DNA from: Hoylesella loescheii
GTDB lineage: Bacteria > Bacteroidota > Bacteroidia > Bacteroidales > Bacteroidaceae
Direction: 5' to 3'
Assembly: GCA_021531755.1 (NCBI GenBank)
Contig: JADYUK010000012.1
Coordinates: 25,438 to 89,437 of the forward strand
DNA: 64,000 nucleotides
Below, piece after piece: positions 35,108-45,200 of this stretch; the stretch's first letter is position 1; the number at the start of each line of letters is the position of its first letter. The notes beneath the pieces were generated by a model. The model saw only the letters and a list, made by a program, of their open reading frames with translations. It did no database searches and was not told the origin of the DNA. The translations under genes were made by a program, and so were the position numbers.

Positions 35108-37432
35108 ATGCAAGAGAACTTAGTCATCGTAGAGAGCCCGGCCAAGGCCAAGACAATAGAGAAATTCCTTGGCAAGGATTTCAAGGTCATGTCGTCATAT
35201 GGCCATATCCGCGATTTGAAGAAGAAGGAGATAAGCATCGACCTCGACACCCTCGAGCCGCAATATGAGATACCAGAGGACAAGAAGAAACTTGTCAGCG
35301 AACTGAAACAGCAGGCGAAGAAAGCCAGCAAGGTATGGCTCGCATCCGATGAGGACCGCGAGGGAGAGGCTATATCATGGCATCTGTGCGAGGTGCTCGG
35401 CCTCGATGAGGAGAAGACATCGCGCATAGTGTTCCACGAGATAACAAAGCCCGCAATACTCGCGGCTATCGACAATCCTCGACATCTTGACATGAATCTC
35501 GTCGACGCGCAGCAGGCACGCCGTGTACTTGACCGCCTCGTCGGCTTCAAGATATCGCCTGTCCTGTGGCGCAAGGTAAAGCCGGCGCTATCAGCCGGAC
35601 GAGTACAGTCAGTCGCTGTGCGCCTCATCGTAGAGCGTGAGCGTGAGATACAGAACTTCGTCTCTGAGACATACTACCGCATCAACGCCATCTTCGTCAT
35701 CGACGACAACGGACATCCGACAGAGGTGAAGGCCGAGCTGGACAAGCGCTTCGCATCGCACGACGACGCGATGGCATTCCTCACGACATGCCGCGAGTCA
35801 CACTTCTACGTCTGTGACATACAGCAGAAACCACTCCACCGCTCGCCTGCCCCACCGTTCACCACATCGACACTGCAGCAGGAGGCAGCGAGGAAACTCG
35901 GATTCACCGTCTCACAGACAATGATGGTGGCACAGCACCTCTACGAGAACGGTCTGATAACATACATGCGTACAGACTCTGTCAATCTCTCCAAGCTCTG
36001 CATAGCAGCCACAAGGGACGAGATAGAGAAGCAGTATGGCAAGGAATACAGCCAGCCACGCAACTTCCAGACAAAATCAAAGGGAGCACAGGAGGCCCAC
36101 GAGGCTATCCGCCCGACATCCATGGAGCGCCTGCGCATAGACGGCACAGTACAGGAGAAACGCCTCTACGACCTCATATGGAAACGCACCGTGGCATCAC
36201 AGATGGCAGAGGCGGAGATAGAGAAGACACAGGTGAGCATCGCCGTGAGCCGCGCACAGGAGCTCTTCGTAGCCCAGGGAGAGGTGGTGAGATTCGACGG
36301 ATTCCTGAAAGTCTACTCCGAGAGCCATGACGACAACAAGAATGACAGCTACGCCGACGACGGAAGACAGCTGCCAGAGATGACCATAGGCCAGAAGATG
36401 GCATACAGGGAGATAACATCGACAGAGCGTTTCACACAGTCACCGCTGAGATACACCGAGGCATCGCTCGTCCACAAGCTCGAGGAGCTGGGCATCGGAC
36501 GCCCGTCGACCTACGCCCCGACAATATCGACCATACAGCAGCGCGAGTATGTGCAGAAAGGCGACAAGAAGGGCGAGGAGAGACAGTATGCCATAAACAC
36601 CCTGCGCAATGGCGTCATATCACAGCGCACAAAGGCCGAGATGGCAGGCTCTGACAAGGGCAAGCTGCTGCCGACAGACATAGGCATCGTCGTCAACGAC
36701 TTCCTCATAAAGTTCTTCCCAGACATCATGGACTACAACTTCACGGCACGTGTGGAGGAGAAATTCGACGAGATAGCCGACGGACACGAGCGCTGGAACG
36801 ACATGCTGAAGGATTTCTACAAAGACTTCGAGCCCATGGTGGAGAAGACCATCAACACACGCTCAGAGCATAAGGCTGGCGAGCGGCAGGTGGGTGTCGA
36901 CCCTGACAGCGGCAAGCCAGTATTCGTCAAGATAGGACGTTACGGGCCTGTCGTGCAGATAGGCACAGCAGAGGACAAGGAGAAGCCACGCTTCGCACAG
37001 CTCCCGTCAGACAAGTCGATGGAGACAATAACCCTCGACGAGGCCCTCAAGCTCTTCGAGCTGCCACGCACACTGGGCATGTACGACGGCGACAAGGTCA
37101 TCATAGGCACAGGACGCTTTGGCCCATACGTGCTCTACAAGAAGAAGTATGTCTCCATACCCAAGACCGAGGACCCTCTCACCATCACCCTGCAGCGAGC
37201 CGAGGAACTCATAACAGAGAAGCAACGCCAGGAGCAGCAGCGACACATAAAGACATTCGGAGAGGGGGATGAGAAGATAGACATCCTCAACGGCAGATAC
37301 GGCCCGTACATAGCATACGGCGGAAAGAACTTCCGCATACCAAAGGCTATGCACGAGCGTGTGGCAGAGCTGACCAACGAAGAGTGTATCGAGATAATCA
37401 ACACCCCCGTAACATCAAAACGAAAGAAATGA
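35108..37432 (+). CDS. topA: DNA topoisomerase I (type IA)
   Basis: Relaxes negative supercoils by single-strand passage. The frame is open from 35075, but the conserved N-terminus MQENLVIVESPAKAKTIEKF begins at 35108 (774 residues). The Toprim domain has the acidic DEDREGEAISWHL; the active-site tyrosine is in ENGLITYMRTDSVNLS. The C-terminal third contains three topoisomerase C-terminal repeats marked by IGRYGPVVQIG, GTGRFGPYVLYKKKYVS and LNGRYGPYIAYGGKNFR; no cysteine zinc fingers are seen, as in many Bacteroidetes enzymes. Its TGA overlaps the aroK ATG (ATGA). Confidence 0.96.
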   Translation: MQENLVIVESPAKAKTIEKFLGKDFKVMSSYGHIRDLKKKEISIDLDTLEPQYEIPEDKKKLVSELKQQAKKASKVWLASDEDREGEAISWHLCEVLGLDEEKTSRIVFHEITKPAILAAIDNPRHLDMNLVDAQQARRVLDRLVGFKISPVLWRKVKPALSAGRVQSVAVRLIVEREREIQNFVSETYYRINAIFVIDDNGHPTEVKAELDKRFASHDDAMAFLTTCRESHFYVCDIQQKPLHRSPAPPFTTSTLQQEAARKLGFTVSQTMMVAQHLYENGLITYMRTDSVNLSKLCIAATRDEIEKQYGKEYSQPRNFQTKSKGAQEAHEAIRPTSMERLRIDGTVQEKRLYDLIWKRTVASQMAEAEIEKTQVSIAVSRAQELFVAQGEVVRFDGFLKVYSESHDDNKNDSYADDGRQLPEMTIGQKMAYREITSTERFTQSPLRYTEASLVHKLEELGIGRPSTYAPTISTIQQREYVQKGDKKGEERQYAINTLRNGVISQRTKAEMAGSDKGKLLPTDIGIVVNDFLIKFFPDIMDYNFTARVEEKFDEIADGHERWNDMLKDFYKDFEPMVEKTINTRSEHKAGERQVGVDPDSGKPVFVKIGRYGPVVQIGTAEDKEKPRFAQLPSDKSMETITLDEALKLFELPRTLGMYDGDKVIIGTGRFGPYVLYKKKYVSIPKTEDPLTITLQRAEELITEKQRQEQQRHIKTFGEGDEKIDILNGRYGPYIAYGGKNFRIPKAMHERVAELTNEECIEIINTPVTSKRKK

Positions 37433-37956
37433 CACGCATAATCCTCCTGGGATACATGGGAGCCGGAAAGACCACCATAGGCAAAGCCCTCGCCAAGGAA
37501 CTCGGGATAATGTTCTACGACCTCGACTGGTATATCGAGTCGAGAATGCGGCGCACCGTGGCACAGATATTCAGCGACGAGGGAGAGGAAGGCTTCAGAG
37601 AGATAGAGCGTAACATGCTCCATGAGGTGGCAGAGTTTGAGGATGTCGTCATATCATGCGGAGGAGGGACACCCTGCTTCTACGACAACATGGACTATAT
37701 GAACGCGCAGGGCGACACCATATACCTGCAGGCATCGCCCGATGTGCTAGCCGGACACCTGAGAATGGGGAAGGTAGTGCGGCCGCTGATAGCCGGGAAA
37801 AGCGACGAGGAACTGAGACAATACATCATTGAAAGCCTCAAGCAGCGAGAGCCTTACTACACCAAAGCCCACCACACACTCAACGTTGACCTCATGGACA
37901 ACTATGAGAAAATACGCATATCGGTGGAGAAAGCACGGCAGATACTCGGCGTATAG
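37429..37956 (+). CDS. aroK: Shikimate kinase
   Basis: Phosphorylates shikimate at the 3-hydroxyl in the chorismate pathway. With the ATG at 37429, which overlaps the topA stop by four bases, the protein is 175 residues and starts MTRIILLGYMGAGKTTIGKA, with the P-loop GYMGAGKTT (about 8-16). Other family features: the DLD of MFYDLDWYIE (shikimate-binding Asp), FREIERNML and ISCGGGTPCF (the conserved GGG), and the lid region MGKVVRPLIAG. The longer frame from 37384 lies inside topA and is rejected. In related genomes I recall speA following; here argB follows after 91 bases. Confidence 0.95.
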   Translation: MTRIILLGYMGAGKTTIGKALAKELGIMFYDLDWYIESRMRRTVAQIFSDEGEEGFREIERNMLHEVAEFEDVVISCGGGTPCFYDNMDYMNAQGDTIYLQASPDVLAGHLRMGKVVRPLIAGKSDEELRQYIIESLKQREPYYTKAHHTLNVDLMDNYEKIRISVEKARQILGV

Positions 37957-38047
37957 CATGGAGGAGGCTGCAGCGAAAGCACACCACAGGACAGCATCAG
38001 CCAGCGGGATGACAGCAAGACAACACACCCAAAAAACATCAGCAAGA

Positions 38048-38848
38048 ATGCAGATAACAGTAATAAAAGTAGGAGGCGCTGTCGTCGAGGACGAGAAGCA
38101 GCTATCTGGCCTCATAGAGTCATTCGCAAGGATAGAGGGCCCGAAAGTGCTCGTGCATGGCGGCGGACGGCGCGCTACAAAGGTAGCAGCACAGCTGGGC
38201 ATAGAGACACAGATGGCAGGCGGACGGCGAATAACAGACGCGGCGATGCTCGATGTCGTCACAATGGTATACGGCGGACTCGTCAACAAGCATCTCGTGG
38301 CCATGCTCCAGGCACAGGGCGTCAACGCTGCCGGACTGACAGGAGCCGATATGGACATCATACGCTCTCACCGCAGACCATTGAAGCGCATGACAATAGA
38401 CGGGGAAGAGCGGATGATTGACTTCGGCTTTGTCGGCGATGTGGACCATGCCGACGGACAGAGGCTCACAATGCTGCTCGAGAATGGCATCATACCAGTC
38501 GTCGCCCCGCTGACACACGACGGCAAGGGGAATATCCTCAACACTAATGCTGACACCATGGCATCAGAGACAGCGAAGGCTCTCGCGAGCGAAGGGCATG
38601 ACGTCACGCTGATATTCTCGTTCGAGAAACGCGGCGTGCTGGCCGACCCTGACGACGACAACACCCTCATACCCGTCATCACCCCAGAGCTCTTCAGCCG
38701 TTACCGTGACGAAGGCACCATATCAGGCGGCATGCTGCCCAAGATAGAGAACGCCCTACAGGCCGTCAGCGCAGGCGTGAGGAGAGTCGTCATAACTCTC
38801 GCGGAGAACATCTCACAGCCCGACAGCGGCACACAGATAAGGCTCTGA
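38048..38848 (+). CDS. argB: Acetylglutamate (or succinylglutamate) kinase
   Basis: Second step of arginine biosynthesis, phosphorylating N-acyl-glutamate. The family start MQITVIKVGGAVVEDEKQLS is at 38048, giving 266 residues; the open frame to 37829 is an artefact overlapping aroK. Motifs: VIKVGGAV (ATP-binding Lys), VLVHGGGRRATKVA (Gly-rich loop), AAGLTGADMDII, NINAD-like LNTNADTMASETAKAL and GTISGGMLPKIENAL with the C-terminal catalytic Lys. Bacteroidetes often use succinylated rather than acetylated intermediates, so the acyl group is uncertain. It lies 44 bases upstream of the ECF sigma factor. Confidence 0.93.
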   Translation: MQITVIKVGGAVVEDEKQLSGLIESFARIEGPKVLVHGGGRRATKVAAQLGIETQMAGGRRITDAAMLDVVTMVYGGLVNKHLVAMLQAQGVNAAGLTGADMDIIRSHRRPLKRMTIDGEERMIDFGFVGDVDHADGQRLTMLLENGIIPVVAPLTHDGKGNILNTNADTMASETAKALASEGHDVTLIFSFEKRGVLADPDDDNTLIPVITPELFSRYRDEGTISGGMLPKIENALQAVSAGVRRVVITLAENISQPDSGTQIRL

Positions 38849-38892
38849 ACCACGCCCAGCAGCAAGCGAGAACCAACCCCAAACGACACGAC

Positions 38893-39381
38893 ATGAACTT
38901 CCAGAACGACATACTCCCGCTGAAAGACAAACTGTTCCGTCTGGCGCTGCGTATCACCATGCAGCGCGAGGAGGCCGAGGATATCGTTCAGGAGACAATG
39001 ATAAGGCTGTGGAATAACCGTGAGAAGCTGAAAATGGTCGATTCCATCGAGGCTTATGCCATCACAGCATGCCGCAATATAGCCATAAACCATGTCAATG
39101 CGACACGCCATAATGTCCTCTCCATCGACGACACAACAGGCAGAGAGCCACAGACGGAGAACCCCTACGAGCGCATATACGCCAAGGAGAGCATAGCACA
39201 GCTGCACGCCATAATGGCCCAGCTGCCCGAGAAACAGCGGACATGTATGCAGCTGCGTGACTTCGAGGGGCACAACTATCGAGACATAGCAGATATGACA
39301 GGCATGACAGAGGACCAGGTGAAGGTGAACATCTTCCGCGCGAGACAGTACATAAAGAGACACCTCACGCTGAGCGACTGA
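38893..39381 (+). CDS. ECF-type RNA polymerase sigma factor
   Basis: A 162-residue sigma-70 factor with region 2 (FRLALRITMQREEAEDIVQE, then TMIRLWNNREKL) and region 4 (LPEKQRTCMQLRDFEGHNYR through the helix-turn-helix DIADMTGMTEDQVKVNIFRA), joined by a short linker. Region 2.3/2.4 should read a TAnnTTTG-type or alternative box; the regulon is unknown. In Bacteroides I recall this exact type directly followed by a small membrane protein beginning like the one here at 56241-56717, probably its anti-sigma partner; here a tandem repeat and a terminator follow instead. It is the last gene of the topA-aroK-argB run. Confidence 0.92.
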   Translation: MNFQNDILPLKDKLFRLALRITMQREEAEDIVQETMIRLWNNREKLKMVDSIEAYAITACRNIAINHVNATRHNVLSIDDTTGREPQTENPYERIYAKESIAQLHAIMAQLPEKQRTCMQLRDFEGHNYRDIADMTGMTEDQVKVNIFRARQYIKRHLTLSD

Positions 39382-39400
39382 GCGATATCCCTCCCCTACT

Positions 39401-39509
39401 CCACTTTTACTCCCATAGCGTTAAAAATTCCACTTTTGCTCCCACAGCGTTAAAAATTCCACTGTTACTCCCACAGCGTTAAAAATTCCACTTTTACTCC
39501 CACAGCGTT
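39401..39509. repeat. 29-bp tandem repeat, about four copies
   Basis: CCACTTTTACTCCCACAGCG starts at 39401, 39430, 39459 and 39488; copies are joined by TTAAAAATT, an exact 29-base period. Copies differ by single bases (A/G, T/G, C/T), and there are no spacers. It lies between the sigma factor stop and its terminator, so it would be transcribed. Confidence 0.9.
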
Positions 39510-39537
39510 CTCATTATTCAGATGATATAGAATGGAT

Positions 39538-39585
39538 GCAGTGCTCCATGTTCCCAACTGGCAGGAACATGGAGCACTGCTTTCT
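39538..39585 (+). terminator. Terminator of the topA-sigma operon
   Basis: Perfect 17-bp arms GCAGTGCTCCATGTTCC / GGAACATGGAGCACTGC around nine bases, followed by TTTCT. Confidence 0.85.
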
Positions 39586-39740
39586 GTATGCCTGGCAGAC
39601 AAGACTTGCAGTCAGCTCCCCTCCGGTTTCACCCTGCGTATATATACATATCGGTATGAACCATTATCCCCAGTGTGCCAGCCATTAGGCTGGCATGTGG
39701 GACTTGCACCCGTCTGTCAATGCTCATGCCGAGCGCATAC

Positions 39741-39770
39741 AAAACCGGCCTGCCAGAGCGGCAGGCCGGT
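39741..39770 (-). terminator. Terminator of the susCD-like operon
   Basis: Perfect 11-bp arms ACCGGCCTGCC / GGCAGGCCGGT around five bases; on the minus strand the stem is followed by a T-run (AAAA on the plus strand at 39741). It lies 42 bases after the SusD stop. Confidence 0.8.
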
Positions 39771-39811
39771 AAAGCGGTAATGTTTATGTGTGCGGGAGGC
39801 TGCCCTCCTCA

Positions 39812-41992
39812 TCATTCGTTCTTGAATCCGTAGCCATTGGTGAATCCACCAGTCGATATGGTGTTAGGAGTGAATGGCCAGAGATAGATAGGAGCTGAGA
39901 CGTAGTCGTAGTCAAGGAAGAGGTTCGTGTAGTACTCCTGCTCAGAGATATTCACAGCCCAGTCGACCTTCTTGTATCCGTCGTTCTCAAGAGCCGCAGC
40001 CTCAGCGCTGCCAGGGGCTATGTAGCTGAAGAGTCCCTTGATGGCGAGGTTAGGCGTCGCTGTGCCGGAATATTTGCATCCGAAAGCAGCCCAGTCGTCA
40101 TTCTGGCCGCGCCATCCCGGATAGAGAACAGGGTCAGATGTGTCTGTACACTCTGCTGTGAGGCGGAATCCGTGTGTCGCCTTTGCGTCGACGCTCTTTG
40201 TCCAGATGTAGTTTGAGATGACATTGCCGTTATCGAAAGCGTAGTAGCCGTTGGCCTTGAGGCCGTCGAGCATCTTCTTTGTCATATCCTTGACACGGTG
40301 GATAGCACCACCGATGAGTCCTGTGCGGATGAGAGTCCAGCGGCGGTCGCCCTCACCAGCGAACTCAAAGCCGCGCTCCTCGATGATGGCCCTGTAGAGA
40401 GCCGGCCACTGGGCACACTCGCTGCTGCTGAGATATGCGTCTGCACCGACCTTCGCAACGAACTCGTCGGTCTTTGCCTCACCAGCCTTGAACGAGCGCT
40501 CACGCACTGTGCGGAGGGCTGAGAGGGCGTTGGCGTCATCGCCTGTAGCGGCGCATGCCTCGGCATAACCAAGATACATCTCTGCCATACGCATGTATGG
40601 GCCGTTGATGCCTGACTTACGCTGGGCGGCCACCCATGGCTGTGCCTGGCGGTTCTCATCCCATTTGTTCAGCGTGAGACCACCGGCGTCGGCCTTTGAG
40701 CCTCCCTTGAACGATATCAGTTTCTCATTGCCCTTGCCGTCAGAGCCTGTAACACAGACAGAGACATCACGGCGCTTGTCGTTCGGGGCGAACACTCCAT
40801 AGTAGTAAGCCGGGTTGATACGGCCCTGGCCGTATGACTTGCATGGGAACGCGTTCTTGCTTCCGCCTGATGACGGACGGCCGAATGAGTATGGACGGCC
40901 ATCATTGCCACCACCCTGCTGCATGGCATACTCATAGATGGACTCGTCGGCATAGACAGCGTCAGCCTCGTGCATCTGCTGGAAGAAGTACTGGTATGGG
41001 TTGTCATACTTGCGGCCTGTCTTGTCGGCAGGGCGTGGGTCGGTGGTATAGAACTTGGCTGAGCCTGGGTTATCGATAGCCTTCTTGAAGTATGTCTTGG
41101 CCATCTCGTATAATTTCTTCCAGTCTGAGCGGCGGGTATAGGTAGCGTTGTTGTGGTCCTTGCCGAGCTTCTCGAATGTCAGCACATTGCCCTCACCGTC
41201 CTTGTAGAAGTCAGAGCCGAGGTCTGTGCGGCGTGTCTGGAAGCCACCAGCCTCCAGGCAGAGACGGCCGATGAGACCGTCAACGTATGTGCGGGAGAAG
41301 TAATTCTTCTTAGTGCCGTCAACTCCTGGTATCGAACCGACAGGGTACATGAGAGGCTCAACCTTCACGAGGTCGGCGATAATCTTGTCGTAGATAGAGT
41401 CACGAGATGTGATGCCCATGGCTACCTCGCCGAAGGTATCAGAGAAAGGAACATCGCCCCAGTACTTGATAAGTTCCCTGTAGGCTGTGGCACGCATGGC
41501 GACAGCCTCGCCATACATCTGGCTGAGCGGAGAGGGCTCTGTGGCGTTGGTCACGATATCGTCAAAGTTTGACGCTGCCTCCATGGCTGTGATGATGGAG
41601 TTGGCCTTGCCCACGACAGCGAAGCCCTTGTCATAGACACCACCCTCCTTGAGATAAGAGAGGAGGTTGTAGCTGTCTGTGTATGTTCCGTTCTGGTAGA
41701 AACACTCTGGATAGTGGCGGCCTGGCTGGTTTGTGAAGGCCTCCGGATGGCGCTCGATGTCAGAGCCCGCGATGTCAGCGGCATAGTAAAGGCCATCACC
41801 GAAGAATGAGTTCTGGGCGGCATCGCGCCATGTCTCATAGGCACCGTCCATGGCACCACGCGCTGTCGTCGGATTCGAGAACACGAAATCGGCATCGACA
41901 ACAGAAGGAGAGCTCGTCTCCAGATAGTCATCGCATGACACAAGCGACAATGCGCCTGCGATGCAAAGAGCTGAATATATGTATTGTTTCAT
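39812..41992 (-). CDS. SusD/RagB-type outer-membrane glycan-binding lipoprotein
   Basis: Surface lipoprotein that caps a SusC channel and captures glycan. The 726 residues start MKQYIYSALCIAGALSLVSC with a lipobox at Cys20, followed by DDYLETSSPSVV, the SusD start pattern. TPR-type helices follow (MYGEAVAMRATAYRELIKYW, the RagB hallmark; YLGYAEACAATGDDANALSA; ALRTVRERSF) and the C-terminal region includes ERGFEFAGEGDRRWTLIRTG. It is longer than the common 500-600 residues, with extra loops in the middle. It lies 229 bases downstream of the susC-like gene. No glycosidase follows in the operon, so the ligand cannot be guessed from context. Confidence 0.95.
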   Translation of the reverse strand: MKQYIYSALCIAGALSLVSCDDYLETSSPSVVDADFVFSNPTTARGAMDGAYETWRDAAQNSFFGDGLYYAADIAGSDIERHPEAFTNQPGRHYPECFYQNGTYTDSYNLLSYLKEGGVYDKGFAVVGKANSIITAMEAASNFDDIVTNATEPSPLSQMYGEAVAMRATAYRELIKYWGDVPFSDTFGEVAMGITSRDSIYDKIIADLVKVEPLMYPVGSIPGVDGTKKNYFSRTYVDGLIGRLCLEAGGFQTRRTDLGSDFYKDGEGNVLTFEKLGKDHNNATYTRRSDWKKLYEMAKTYFKKAIDNPGSAKFYTTDPRPADKTGRKYDNPYQYFFQQMHEADAVYADESIYEYAMQQGGGNDGRPYSFGRPSSGGSKNAFPCKSYGQGRINPAYYYGVFAPNDKRRDVSVCVTGSDGKGNEKLISFKGGSKADAGGLTLNKWDENRQAQPWVAAQRKSGINGPYMRMAEMYLGYAEACAATGDDANALSALRTVRERSFKAGEAKTDEFVAKVGADAYLSSSECAQWPALYRAIIEERGFEFAGEGDRRWTLIRTGLIGGAIHRVKDMTKKMLDGLKANGYYAFDNGNVISNYIWTKSVDAKATHGFRLTAECTDTSDPVLYPGWRGQNDDWAAFGCKYSGTATPNLAIKGLFSYIAPGSAEAAALENDGYKKVDWAVNISEQEYYTNLFLDYDYVSAPIYLWPFTPNTISTGGFTNGYGFKNE

Positions 41993-42221
41993 GTTGATTG
42001 CTTGTTATGGGGTGTCATGTCTGCCATATCCCTTACCAGTGAAAGGATGGGGAGGGCGGCATGCTGCCCCAATGTTTGGTTTTCGGCAGAGACAGAAAAC
42101 TGCCCTGCAATGGATTGGGTTTGATGGTTAGGTAAGGCTGCCTGGCACATGGGGATGATATCTCCGCGGCCATAGGGATGAAGCCTTCAGCATACCCACG
42201 GGCATGCTGGGATACCGTCTT

Positions 42222-45200
42222 TTAGAAACCTACGTTGACACCGAATGTGAAGGTGCGGGCCTTCGGATACGCCTGATAGTCGTAGGCTGGAGTAGGGAAT
42301 CCGTTGACACTGCTGCGGGTGTTCACGTCTGGGTCAAGGCCTGAGTAGCCTGTGATGCAGAAGAGATTGCCACCTGTCACATAGAAACGGAGAGTAGAGA
42401 TGCCTATGCGGTTTGTCAGCTTCTTTGGCAGGGTGTAGCCAAGGGTGATGGTGTTGAGACGGAGATATGCGGCATTCTCGATGAACTCTGACGACACGAT
42501 GCCGTACTCGGAGTAGAATGTGGCATACTTAGTGCCTGCGTTGAGAGCGTTGAGAGCTGATGGCTCAGTCTCGAACTTGAGGTCGCCGCTGGCGTCGATG
42601 CTGTAGTATTTATATGTGTCAGCCGTATAAGAGAGGCGGTTGCTGCCAAGTCCGGTGTCCTTGTCGCCCTTCAGGCATGATGCCAAGGCGTTGGCGTTGT
42701 ATACCTTGCCGTCAAGCTGGTATGTCAGGCCGACAGCGAAGTCAAGGCCCTTCCAGCGGCCGTTGATATTGATACCGCCTGTATGCTGTGGCATGGTATG
42801 GCCGATAACCTGCTCCTTTGCCACCCACTCGCCATTCTCATTCTGCTCAGCCTCAAACTTAGGAGCGCCGGGGAATGTCTTGCCGTCGGCTGCGAGAGCC
42901 ACGAGAGGATCAGGATAGTTGCCCTGTGTCGCAACACCTGTCACGCCTGGCTTCAGCGTGTACTTCTTCGTTGTTGGGTCATAGTCGAAGTCTTCAGGAG
43001 TGAAGTAGCCGAGTGACTTGTATCCATTGATGGTGCCGACAGGCTCGCCCTCGCGGATGATATAGTCATAGGTAGGGAGAATCATTGATGATGCCCAGCC
43101 CGTAGCGGTATTGGCATTGGCGTTAGGGTTCACCTCGTCAACATTGTTGCTGTTATAGTTGTATGTCATGTTGACACCGAGATTGAAGTCCTTCTTGCGG
43201 ATGATGTCGAAGCCAAGTGCGAGCTCGACACCCTTGTTTGATGTCTTGCCGACATTCTGGAACTGGTATGAGTAGCCTGAGGATGCGTTCACCGGCACCT
43301 TCATGAGGATGTTCTTCGTCGTGTTCCAGTAGATATCGAGGCTACCACGCACCCAGTTGCGGAGCAGAGTGAAGTCAAGACCGAGGTTGCGGGATATTGT
43401 TGTCTCCCACTTGAGGTCAGGGTTGGCCTGCATGCTTCCTGGCACATATGTGGTCACCTTCTCTCCGTCGACAGTGATTTCCTTCACCTGCCATGTCTCC
43501 TTCCAGAGCGAGGCGTCGATATTGTCTGAGCCTGATGTACCGAAAGAGAGACGGAGCTTGAGGTTGTCAAGCCAGCCTTCAGTCGACTTCATGAATGGCT
43601 CGTCAGAGATACGCCATGCAAGAGCTGCGGCAGGGAAGTAACCCCAGTGGTGGTTGGGGGCAAACTTTGAAGAGCCGTCGGCACGGAATGTCGCTGTCAG
43701 GAGATAACGGCCAAGGTAGCTATAGTTGGCACGGCCGAACCATGATGTGGTGTGTGACGGTGTGCCCACAGTGCTTGTGAAAGAGTCAGGGATATTAGGG
43801 TTGACATTCTTGTGAGTGTTGCTTATCTGGCCGAAAGCCTGGTCCATAGTCCATCCCTCAATATAGTCATAGCCTATGAACTCGCTTGAGTTGGACTTTG
43901 ATGCCAGCACCTCATTACCGGCGAGGAAGCTGAGGCTGTGTGCCTCTGGGAGCCCCTGCACCTCATAGTTGAGCGTTGTGGCCCAGCGGACACCATAACC
44001 GTTGCCCTTGTTCAGTGTGGCCTTGCTGTAGCCATTCTCCAGACCAGCGTCCCAGTCCTTTGACTCGCTCCAGTTACGGCTGAGCGACAGCTCTGTCTTG
44101 GCAACAAGACCCTTGACGACATTCCATGTCAGCGTGTTGTTAGAGCGTATGCGGTACATGCTTCTGATATAGTCGTAGTTGTTGACAAGGAGATTGACAT
44201 CGTACAGAGGGTCGACACTCGCGCTACCCATACCGAGGAGTGTCGGGTCGTCAACACCAAGCGGTGTGTCGATAGGACGGTACTTGTAGGCTGTTGTGGC
44301 ATAGCCGAAACCAGCGCCACGGAACTCAAGCTCGCTGTAGCGGAGGTCTGTCGTGAACGACAGGTTCTTGTTTATCTTCTGGTCGACCTTTACGTTGGCG
44401 CCCCAGCGCTTGAAGCCTGAATTGATGCGGATGCCATCATCGTTCATGTAGTTGACAGCAGCATAGAATTTCGTCTTTGCCGTACCGCCAGAGATGGAGA
44501 GGTCATGATTCCAGCTCGACGCTGTCTTCATGATGTCATTCTGGTAGTTGTGGGCCGACATGTTCTTATAGTCATTGATATGATTGCCATTGGCGCTGCC
44601 CAGACCGAAGTACTTTGCTACGCCCTCACCGTATGTGTCACCGTAAGCTGTCGCGTATGTCCAGTTGTTATAGACATAGTCATAGGCGTTCTGGACATCA
44701 TACAGCTCAGGTATCTTCTTTGCCTGGTAGTAGACGTTATACTTCACCTGTGCGCGGCCTTCCTTGCCACCCTTTGTTGTCACGAGGATAACACCGTTGG
44801 CACCACGCGCACCATAGATGGCTGTCGAAGCGGCATCCTTGAGCACATCGATGCTCTCGATGTTGTCGGCAGGGATATCGTCAATGGTAGACACCTGCAC
44901 ACCGTCGACAATGAAGAGAGGGTCGTTAGACTGTGTGATAGAGCCGCCACCACGCACACGGATGGACATTGATGCTCCCGGACGGCCGTCCTGCGATGTC
45001 ACAGTGACACCTGGAAGCTGGCCCTGGAGTGCCTGTGCGACATTGGCTACAGGGTTTGCGGCTATCTTATCGCCTGTCACTGATGCGACAGAGCCAGTGA
45101 GGTCGCGGCGCTTCATTGTGCCGTAACCGATGACAACGACCTCCTCAAGGTTTGCCATATCCTCTGAGAGGCTGACATTGAGCTTGGTCTGGTTGCCCAC

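Noticed and set aside
37829..38047. Long N-terminal extension of ArgB
   Set aside because: It overlaps aroK in another phase and the family start MQITVIKVGG begins at 38048.
39401..39509. CRISPR array
   Set aside because: The 29-base units are contiguous, with no spacers, and there are no cas genes.
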